A stretch of DNA of 64,000 bases, taken from positions 62,001 through 126,000 of the forward strand of contig NZ_CP071503.1 in the NCBI RefSeq assembly GCF_017354945.1, written 5' to 3'. The position numbers and the translations under genes were made by a program. The stretch's first letter is position 1. Each line of letters opens with the position of its first letter. Source of the DNA: Shewanella avicenniae (lineage in GTDB: Bacteria; Pseudomonadota; Gammaproteobacteria; Enterobacterales; Shewanellaceae). The notes beneath the pieces were generated by a model. That model was given only the letters and a program-made list of their open reading frames with translations. It did no database searches and had not been told where the DNA came from. Below are positions 57,026 through 64,000 of this stretch, one piece after another.

Positions 57026-58948
57026 ATGGATCACCAATTTATCGGTTCGAATATCTTTGGTGAAGTATCTAGGGTAAGAAAATGCGACATCTGGCAGCAT
57101 ATTGAAAGCTCTAGAAACAGCGTTCAAAAGAGGATTGAGACTCAAGAAAGCCACACAGGTATCGAGGTACTATTTGAGCCTGGCAAATATAAAGATAACT
57201 CAAGAAATAGAAGCTTCAGTAATGAAGTCCACCCTTTAGTTATATTTGATGAAATTACGAGTGAAATTGGTATTCCTGTTCGTTGGGAGCATGTCAATAT
57301 CATGTTAGATGTTGCTGCTAAGTTACTTCATCTAGAAGAAGTAGACTTTCACCATCGTCTTTATTTGAGTGTTCTTACCGCAAACAGCGAGACAGATAGT
57401 CTTCTTGAAAAGACCTTTTCAAGAATTCAATTGGCTCGGATTTCAAATGATGACTGTGAGAAACTAATTGAATGGTGTATCAAAGCAATTTCGTTTTGGA
57501 CTGAAAAACTCTCAAGCAATTCTAGAGTCTGTAAGGCAACAGCGTTAACAAAAGCTAGAGTTCTAGTCGAGATCCTTGCAAGGCTATCTGTGAGAGCGTC
57601 ACCGGCCAAGGCAAAGCAAATTTTCCGCCTAGCAATGACTTGGGGACATGAGAGAGTGTTTAGACATATTTGGTTGAGGAACTCACTCAAGCACTTGATA
57701 AATTACTCTTTGAATAGCGTTCCTAGCTCAGCGCAGGGTGAACTTCTTTTAGATGCTCTGAAATTCCCTTTATCACCAGAGCTCGAACTCTCAGACCAAA
57801 CTAACTCTTTTGAGTGGCCAAACCCTGTGATACGAGGGAAACTGGAGAGAATCGATAGCTCTGAATTAGACCATAGGATAGATCAAATAATTGATCAGGT
57901 GCAGCCGAACTCGGATATATCCCGTTTTGGACTAGAAAGATTGTTACCTCTTTTACAGTGCAACTATCTAAAAGATAGCGAGAAAGAGAAGATACGAAAC
58001 CAGATTTGGGGGCACAATACTGCCGTCAAGAGTTTACCAAAAACAGGGCTGCTTAATTGGGTTACACTAGAGTTGCCTTCCTATGACCCCAATGCACTAA
58101 GAACTAAATTCAAAGAGTATGTCTTTGATACGGAGGCTACTGACTTTTTTGATTCGACTCGTTTGTTAGACATAATCAACTGTAGACATGTTTCTATATC
58201 GCCTTCACACGAAGAAGCATTAAAGTGCTTTGATGTTCTTATAGGTTGGTCTTCCCAAGTAGAAGGAGCTGATGAGTTAGACTTCTTCAAAACTAATGAC
58301 GATAGCTTTATCGGACAATATATTTCAGAAGCGTTGAGTCGTTGCATTGTTCCAGCGTTAAGGAATGATGACTTGAATGAGTCAAATTATCATAAAGTAA
58401 TTTCTTTCGTTAGAGAAACTCAATTTAAGCAAGCGCTACTCTCCTTGCCTTACTTTGCACAAACTAATGTTACCCTAGAGGACAACTTGGAGAAAATCCT
58501 CAGACAATTCCTTCATAGCTCAGATACTGAAGGTGTCTCAAATGCAGCCTTTGCTATTTTGGAGTGGCGAAAGCTATATAGATGTAAATCAAACGAAAAT
58601 CTAATCGCAACACTGATTACAATGATTACATTAAACAGGGAGTCTAGCGCGGTAAGTGTTTTATGGAGTATTAATGAGCTATTGCAGAGCAAATACTTAC
58701 TAGACCATCAAGTTAGTTTGCTCAAAGAAGTTATACCAACACTATTTGACAATAGTAATTATAACATTGAGAGGCGCACTCTAAACGAATTGGCAAACGT
58801 ATCATTGTTACGAGCTGAAGTAGTGAAACTGGCAAGAGCTTTAAACGATTTTTCAAGTCATAGTGAACTTGAAAGGGTTATAAGTGAGGCTCAAGTTGAT
58901 CCCTTACCTGAAGTCAGATTTGCGGCATTTTACTCAGGTAAAACCTGA
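57026..58948 (+). pseudogene. C-terminal remainder of a large helical protein, 5' end lost at the IS
   Basis: The frame is open for about 640 residues directly from the IS end to a TGA at 58948. An ATG straddles the IS boundary but has no host ribosome site, so the true N-terminus is probably deleted. The sequence is almost all helical, with many charged and leucine residues and repeated helix pairs (for example RVLVEILARLSVRASPAKAK), suggesting a HEAT-like or STAND-type C-terminal scaffold. No catalytic motif remains. Large multi-helical proteins of this kind occur in defence islands, but the family is not identified. It could still be translated from the ATG. Confidence 0.6.
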
Positions 58949-59133
58949 GAAAGCCCCATTCCGTTCCAGCTGCGTGATTTTGCGCTAACTTTGACATACC
59001 CAGTTCGAATTTTAGGAGTACACATGGAAGTCACAAAAGAAGATGTGTTCTAAATCGTCGCTAATGGTTTAATTGCTATAACATTCATTAATGCATACAA
59101 ATCGCTTAATAAGCGTTGTGATTTTCTGATTAG

Positions 59134-59901
59134 GTGGAACTATTGAACTTCATAAGTAGACATTTACTAAAGTCATTGCTAAATAAGCCTGCACCAGACC
59201 GCATACCAAGGAGCGGAGAAGAGGCATTATCGATAGATTGTAACGTTGTTTATTTTCGATCGCTGGATAATAGTTGGACGCTACTTTGTGACGGAATTTG
59301 CCCTAAAGGGGTAACTGGAAAATACTGGCTGGATAATAAGGAATTTGGAAGAATATCAATTCCCTTCTACTTGATGGGTGATTATGAGTTAGATATTACC
59401 CATTTTTACGGGCGCTACGATCTTCGATACGGGTCTATAGCTCAATATTTTTGGGAAGGATTAATCCCTGTAGATAAAGCAAAAATTTTAATCGGCAAGG
59501 GAAGTCAATTCCTTTTCAACAAAAAAGAGTTAGTAAGGTCAGAGCGAATAGAAGTTCTAAAGGTTATTCTGGAAAAAGAGCTTGATCAAGGTCAGCATGA
59601 AATTAGCGCAGTCTCACTTTCCACTTTACTTTATACAGAAAAATGGGTTTTTCACCCCGATAAGTCACGCCAATTAAGATATAACGACTTATTATTACAT
59701 TCACTTCATGAAAGTGGCGATTTAGTGAAAACTCAGTACGGATTCAAATTATGTTCTAAAGCATTGGTAACTATTGCTCAGTACGAAGAAGACCAGAAAA
59801 AGCATCGTGAAAACATATCTCAAGCAAAATCTATGAAGTGGCTAACCGTAGCATTGGTAGTTGTTGGCCTGATTCAAGCTTCTGTATCCATTTGGAGCTG
59901 A
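59134..59901 (+). CDS. Hypothetical tail-anchored protein
   Basis: 255 residues from GTG 59134 (TTG at 59143 is an alternative). The soluble part includes LDNSWTLLCDGICPKGVTGK and DITHFYGRYDLRYGSIAQYF. A helix-turn-helix-like region lies near 150-210. A single C-terminal membrane segment (WLTVALVVVGLIQASVSIW) would anchor it in the inner membrane. No family is recognised. It lies in the accessory region 185 bases after the truncated gene. Confidence 0.6.
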   Translation: MELLNFISRHLLKSLLNKPAPDRIPRSGEEALSIDCNVVYFRSLDNSWTLLCDGICPKGVTGKYWLDNKEFGRISIPFYLMGDYELDITHFYGRYDLRYGSIAQYFWEGLIPVDKAKILIGKGSQFLFNKKELVRSERIEVLKVILEKELDQGQHEISAVSLSTLLYTEKWVFHPDKSRQLRYNDLLLHSLHESGDLVKTQYGFKLCSKALVTIAQYEEDQKKHRENISQAKSMKWLTVALVVVGLIQASVSIWS

Positions 59902-60105
59902 AGCTGGGCTTCATAACAAAGCCAGATACAGAGACCGATTCTTACCTAATTGGATATTTATCAAATGGCGAATTATCAGTTCTGGTCATAAACAGCACGG
60001 CCGGAACAGGACTGCTTGCTCTGTAACAGCCAAGTTGAAAAGCCTCACCCCATACAAACTTTAATCTGAAACTCAGCAATTAGGACTAAAGCCCTAAAAC
60101 GTTTA

Positions 60106-60170
60106 TGTCCAAATTCGTGTTTTCGCTAAGGCGCTTTTGTCCCAAAAAGATGTAACACGTATTTGCCCCA
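60106..60170 (+). repeat. Dispersed TGTCC-type repeat, copy 4 (outside the island)
   Basis: Essentially identical to the full repeat at 36664-36728, same orientation. This copy is about 19 kb beyond the right end of the greB island, so the repeat is not part of the GMT module. The surrounding 355-base gap 59902-60256 holds no supported gene. Confidence 0.9.
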
Positions 60171-60256
60171 TTCCGTTTTTCGCACCTTCAAGACGGAACT
60201 AAGCATGGGGCGAAACTAGCCCTAATTTTTGTAATGGCGGTTTAGTTGACAAGTGT

Positions 60257-60719
60257 TCATCTTTCCCACGTTTTAGCGTGAGCTCTTAAGATATCAATCA
60301 ACTCTTTCCAGCTAGGCGGTATTTGTCTACAGCCCGGATAATAGAGATAAAACGGCTCTTCTACTGGTGTCCAATCGGGCAATACAACTTGTAGAGTGCT
60401 ACTCTCCAAAAAAGGTCCAATGCGTTCTTCCAAAAGTACCTAATACCTCTGCCAGCAAGCGCCATATCATACCTATAGCCGTTTCATTTACGCATAACTG
60501 ACCTGGTACATCGATGGCGCATCTTATTGCCATTTTTCAAAGTTCCACTGGTATATAACACCAAAGCCGGTACGTAGCTGGATGCAGTTATGCTGCTTCA
60601 GATCCTCTGACTCATCGATTTCTGGAGCGTGGCTGAGGTATTTGGGTGCGGCAACTGCTACCCATCTGAGTCTATCACTGACGCGCAGGGTAATGAGAGA
60701 TTGGCCCGCTTTACGACTA
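60257..60719 (-). pseudogene. Remnant of a LysR-family regulator
   Basis: Minus-strand fragments match a LysR substrate-binding domain: VSDRLRWVAVAAPKYLSHAP, then HNCIQLRTGFGVIYQWNFEK followed by a stop. In other frames come GQLCVNETAIGMIWRLLAEV and PFYLYYPGCRQIPPSW to a final TGA. Frameshifts and an internal stop are present and the DNA-binding half is missing. Its 5' end abuts the cupin gene stop. Confidence 0.8.
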
Positions 60720-61055
60720 TTATTTGGTGTTGTACATCCGTTGGTCTTTTTTATCTGAATCAGACCAGAAGTTGATATTAAACTGAGCGTTATCGCTTAG
60801 TTCAATACAATGCCAGTATTGTGGCGGACTAGTAGCGAAACTACCTGCAGGAATAACGATCTTAATTTCAGGCTCAGTTGCGTTTTCATCAGCAAACCCG
60901 TAGTAGGTTACAACACCTTCCATCACGCAGAGTTGGCCAAAAACACCTGCTGCTGTGTTATGGTGAGAAAGCAGTGCTGTGGGTACATTATCATTAGTAA
61001 AAAATGGTGTTGAGCGTTGAATGGTCCAGTTTTTTGGAATTCGTTGGTGACTCAT
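60720..61055 (-). CDS. DUF1971-type cupin (TehB N-terminal-like)
   Basis: 111 residues with a single small beta-barrel: STPFFTNDNVPTALLSHHNT, AAGVFGQLCVMEGVVTYYGF and SPPQYWHCIELSD match the DUF1971 family found alone or fused to the tellurite methyltransferase TehB. Here it is separate, with a methyltransferase gene 92 bases upstream. Histidines at HHNT and WHC could bind metal. The role with norVW is unknown. Confidence 0.8.
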   Translation of the reverse strand: MSHQRIPKNWTIQRSTPFFTNDNVPTALLSHHNTAAGVFGQLCVMEGVVTYYGFADENATEPEIKIVIPAGSFATSPPQYWHCIELSDNAQFNINFWSDSDKKDQRMYNTK

Positions 61056-61147
61056 AATCTTTCTTCTCTATAAATATCCGCTTCGCGGTTGAATAAACAC
61101 TTAATCGCTGTCTAACAAGCAGGCATAGCAAAAGTAGGAATCGGCTA

Positions 61148-61705
61148 CTAATTTAACGTGAAGGTTAAAATATAGTGTTCTGGACATCCCGCCACATCAA
61201 AATCCACCACTTCAAATCCAGCTCTTTGAACTTCATCAATCGCTAGTTGTGGTGATACGCGTGCGTTACTGCCTCTAAAATCGACGATGACAAACTTGGT
61301 CTTCCGACTCGTCTGTGATCGCATCTTATTCAGAAACGCATCGCGGTCCTGGATAAAACGGTAGGTATTAGCGATAAACACGGTATCGACCCTAGGGGGA
61401 ATGGATGGGTCGTCCGGTTGCGACAAGATGACCTTTATATTGTTGAACGCTTCACTAGAAAATCTATTTCGCATATAGGCCACCATATTGGGCTCACAAT
61501 CTATTGAATAGATTTTCCCTTCCTTGATTGTATGCGAGAAAATTTCGGAAAAATAACCGGTGCCGGCGCCTATGTCGGCAATAATTTCATTTTCTTTCAG
61601 CGCAAGGCTGCGAATGATATGGCTGGTTTTTTGCCACTCTTCTCGGTTCTCGCTATCAAAAATTGCTTTTAGCCTTTCGGGCTCTGAGAAGCTGATATTC
61701 ATCAT
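61148..61705 (-). CDS. Class I SAM-dependent methyltransferase
   Basis: 185 residues; AdoMet motif I is IIADIGAGTGYFSEIFSH, then the acidic residue in IYSIDCEPNMVAYM and a short C-terminal sheet. The substrate is not evident. The start may be the first or second ATG. It sits between norW and the cupin gene on the same strand; a shared operon with norVW is plausible. Confidence 0.85.
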   Translation of the reverse strand: MMNISFSEPERLKAIFDSENREEWQKTSHIIRSLALKENEIIADIGAGTGYFSEIFSHTIKEGKIYSIDCEPNMVAYMRNRFSSEAFNNIKVILSQPDDPSIPPRVDTVFIANTYRFIQDRDAFLNKMRSQTSRKTKFVIVDFRGSNARVSPQLAIDEVQRAGFEVVDFDVAGCPEHYILTFTLN

Positions 61706-61761
61706 GCTTATCTACTCACTATGTATGGATTGATTTAACCAGACGACAATAATCAATTCGC

Positions 61762-62904
61762 TTAGTTAGCAGCCTGAAGCTCTCGTAGCAGCGGGAAAGC
61801 TTGGCTTATATTGTCTTTAGTAACGACGAAACCGGTCAGGTGCTGGCTATGATTGTAGGCTCTGGCCAGGATGCCGTGCTCGTTGATATGCACCTGCCAA
61901 CTCGCTGCGGAGTCACAGTTACCACCAGACTGGATCGGATAGCGAGGAGTTTTCACTTTAGTCATCATGGCTGGAAGGCTTAGCTCTCCTGTACTGGAAA
62001 GTAACTGACTGGCCAGCACATTTGCACTGAGTACGATAGGTTGCATACATGCCATCACCTTGCCGTTAATTTCGGCGCAATCCCCAAGGGCGTAGATATT
62101 GTCAACCGAAGTTCGCAGTGTCTTATCAACAACAATGCCTCGTTGCACCGCTAACCCGGCTTTTTTTGCAAGTTCTGTGTTGGGTACCAGTCCTGCGGCA
62201 GAGATTATGCAGTCAGTTTTGTAGCGTAAGCCGTTTCTGGTCGTGGCAACTAGACAGCTTTGGTCATATTCAACACTGATGACATGGTCCAGACAGTCAA
62301 TCTGGACCCCATCGTTCCGTAACTGCTGTTCAAGGGCTGTAGCGACAAAGTCAGGTATCATGCTGGCCATAAGATGGGGGCTCGGATCCAGTATCTGAAC
62401 TTTCTTACCTGCGGAACAAAGATCCATCGCCAGTTCAGTACCAATAAGACCGCCGCCCATGATTAAGATTCGTTGTGCCTGTGTAACACGTTGTTCAGAA
62501 ACACGATATTCTTCTAGGCTATTGAGCGTAATAACTTCTGCAGTCGCATCACCAGTCAATATAGGAACAAAGGTTTTGGCGCCGGTTGCTAAAACAAGCC
62601 TGGAGTAGTGATAACAGATGCCATTAGCGGTAATGGTGTGATTGTCGGTATCAATCTTATCTACTCTGGTATTGGCAAAGATCTCAATTTTTTGCTGGGT
62701 AGCAAATGCTTTTCCCGTCATAGTGATAAGGTCACTAGCCCTTTGCAGGCGGGTAAACACGTGGCTCAGATCCGGTTTGTTGTACTCGTCCCCGTTATCA
62801 GCGGTAAATAACTGGATAGGCATATCGCTATTTTTACGACGAAGTGTTTTTATCAGTTGGTAAGCGGCAAAGCCGCTCCCAATAATAATCAGAGGAGGAT
62901 ACAT
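61762..62904 (-). CDS. norW: Flavorubredoxin reductase NorW
   Basis: 380-residue FAD-dependent NADH oxidoreductase that passes electrons to the rubredoxin domain of NorV for nitric oxide reduction. The FAD motif is IIGSGFAAYQL (about 7-17), the NAD motif ILIMGGGLIGTELAMDL and the second FAD motif IYALGDCAEING. Its first base coincides with the last base of norV, so translation is coupled. Confidence 0.95.
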   Translation of the reverse strand: MYPPLIIIGSGFAAYQLIKTLRRKNSDMPIQLFTADNGDEYNKPDLSHVFTRLQRASDLITMTGKAFATQQKIEIFANTRVDKIDTDNHTITANGICYHYSRLVLATGAKTFVPILTGDATAEVITLNSLEEYRVSEQRVTQAQRILIMGGGLIGTELAMDLCSAGKKVQILDPSPHLMASMIPDFVATALEQQLRNDGVQIDCLDHVISVEYDQSCLVATTRNGLRYKTDCIISAAGLVPNTELAKKAGLAVQRGIVVDKTLRTSVDNIYALGDCAEINGKVMACMQPIVLSANVLASQLLSSTGELSLPAMMTKVKTPRYPIQSGGNCDSAASWQVHINEHGILARAYNHSQHLTGFVVTKDNISQAFPLLRELQAAN

Positions 62905-64000
62905 CAGGCTGCCTCCTGGCCATTGTTCGCATGTTTAGCAAAGACTTCCTTACCCAGATTGCACTCTGGACAAAGGAAATAGTCTGGTACGTTGTCCCAC
63001 TGTGTACCAGGTTCAACGCCCTGATTGGGTTCGCCAATTGCAGGGTCGTAAATCCAATTACACACAGTACAAATCATGCACTGGCAATTTGTTGGGTGTA
63101 CCTTACTGTCAGAAGGTTCTGCCAATTCACTTGGTGCAGGTTTTGTCTCTATCAGTGTTTCGTTATTCAGTGCCCACTGCTTCGCAAGCTGACGGCCGTG
63201 TTCACGACATTCACGCATTGCTTTTCCATCTGGGCGCCATTTGGTTTTCAGGCTTAAGGCTGTTTCAAATCCTGCATCGGTCAAGCGGGCATGAATGCGG
63301 TCAACGGCACCTCCGTTCCAGCCATAACTGCCGAATGCAGCAGCTTTCTTGTTTTTGAAGCGCAGGCCTGTGATCTCTTCCAGCATACCGGCAATTTTGG
63401 GCATCATTACATTGTTCATGGTGGATGAGCCAACGAATATTCCTTTGGAGCGGAACACATTTGCCAGAATTTCGTTTTTATCGTGTTTAGATACGTTAAA
63501 TACTTTTACCGCCACTTGCGGGTCAATATCATGAATTCCCTGAGCAATTGCATCGGCCATCATGCGGGTGTTGTTAGACATTGAGTCGTAGAAAATGGTG
63601 ATCCGCTCTTCCTGATAGTTGTCTGCCCATTCAAGGTACTGATGAACAATTTGAGTCGGGTTATCACGCCACACGATACCGTGGGAGGTGGCGATCATAT
63701 CCACAGGTACATTAAGGCTTAGAACTTCTTTGATTTTCGCTGTCACTAGGTTGCTGAATGGCGTCAGGATATTGGAGTAGTAACGAAGGCACTGATCCAT
63801 CAATTCGTTTTGATCTACCTCATCGTTAAACAGGTGCTCATCGCAGTAATGCTGGCCGAAAGCATCATTACTGAATAGGACCGCATCGTCTGTCATATAG
63901 GTCATCATACTGTCAGGCCAGTGCAACATTGGGGCTTCAATGAAGATAAGTTGTTTTCCGTTACCGATATCAACACTGTCGCCAGTTTTGACGGTTTTGA
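62904..64000 (-). CDS. norV: Anaerobic nitric oxide reductase flavorubredoxin NorV (5' end outside window)
   Basis: The 3' about 365 codons are visible; the frame continues past the right edge, so the N-terminal part of the diiron beta-lactamase-like domain is missing. Present are the end of that domain ([18 protein letters not shown]), the flavodoxin domain ([33 protein letters not shown]) and a C-terminal rubredoxin with two CxxC pairs ([31 protein letters not shown]). It reduces NO to N2O under low oxygen. NorR, the usual regulator, is not in the window. Confidence 0.95.
   Translation of the reverse strand, partial: KTVKTGDSVDIGNGKQLIFIEAPMLHWPDSMMTYMTDDAVLFSNDAFGQHYCDEHLFNDEVDQNELMDQCLRYYSNILTPFSNLVTAKIKEVLSLNVPVDMIATSHGIVWRDNPTQIVHQYLEWADNYQEERITIFYDSMSNNTRMMADAIAQGIHDIDPQVAVKVFNVSKHDKNEILANVFRSKGIFVGSSTMNNVMMPKIAGMLEEITGLRFKNKKAAAFGSYGWNGGAVDRIHARLTDAGFETALSLKTKWRPDGKAMRECREHGRQLAKQWALNNETLIETKPAPSELAEPSDSKVHPTNCQCMICTVCNWIYDPAIGEPNQGVEPGTQWDNVPDYFLCPECNLGKEVFAKHANNGQEAA

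Larger units (their letters stand above)
55709..57026 (-). mobile_element. IS3-family, IS2-group insertion sequence (about 1318 bp)
   Basis: Terminal repeats: TGTAGTTGCCCCCACTAAAA at the left end and TGTAATAGCCCCCGATTAAA (read inward) at the right, both continuing ACGGACA. The TG...CA ends are typical. No target duplication is visible (AAAAG versus TGGAT flanks), and truncated genes lie on both sides, consistent with an IS-mediated deletion. It carries orfA and orfB. Confidence 0.88.

Overview
The window looks like a Shewanella-type gammaproteobacterial chromosome. This is inferred from gene content and order (plsB / lexA-sulA, sbp-cysTWA, cysM, greB, yqiJ-yqiK, modE/modABC, ompR-envZ, norVW) and from the protein sequences. 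No database search was run. Core genes are GC-richer and have tidy operons. Two AT-richer accessory regions interrupt them.

Layout. 1-10.6 kb is core: sulA-lexA (tandem SOS boxes) divergent from plsB and an aromatic amino acid permease, then tRNA-Gly(CCC), the sulfate importer (sbp-cysT-cysW-cysA) and cysM. 10,921-41,199 is a 30,279-bp genomic island inserted inside greB. The 3' part of greB lies left of it and the 5' part right of it, and joining them rebuilds an uninterrupted reading frame. The left end carries a three-gene operon resembling the gamma-mobile-trio (GMT) recombination module: a tyrosine recombinase (gmtY), a 1504-residue integrase with nine almost identical 57-58-residue repeats (gmtZ), and gmtX. 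An intact second greB follows 21 bp later, so the island replaces the gene it breaks.

Island cargo. An SF2 helicase with a small partner lies beside an XRE regulator with two palindromic operators. A type I restriction-modification system (hsdM-hsdS-hsdR) follows. Integron-like cassettes encode a HEPN-like protein and a trypsin-like protease. The attC-like site after the protease is split by an IS3-family element. Other cargo is a chemoreceptor plus a GGDEF/EAL protein, small unknown genes, a secreted HNH nuclease, and a duplicated small tyrosine recombinase flanking a DUF2314-like gene.

41.2-54.6 kb is core again: yqiJ-yqiK, modE divergent from modABC (ModE box between), ompR-envZ, a peroxiredoxin, a DUF2937 protein, an EAL phosphodiesterase and a chemoreceptor. 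54.6-60.3 kb is a second, smaller accessory region. It holds a MITE-like inverted repeat, an IS2-group insertion sequence with a truncated gene on each side, a membrane-anchored unknown protein and a LysR remnant. 60.7-64.0 kb holds norV (running off the right edge), norW, a methyltransferase and a DUF1971-type cupin, probably a nitric-oxide-detoxification cluster.

A roughly 65-bp noncoding repeat built from TGTCC-headed units occurs three times in the island and once in the second accessory region, always on the + strand. It may be the end of a mobile element whose transposase is not in this window.
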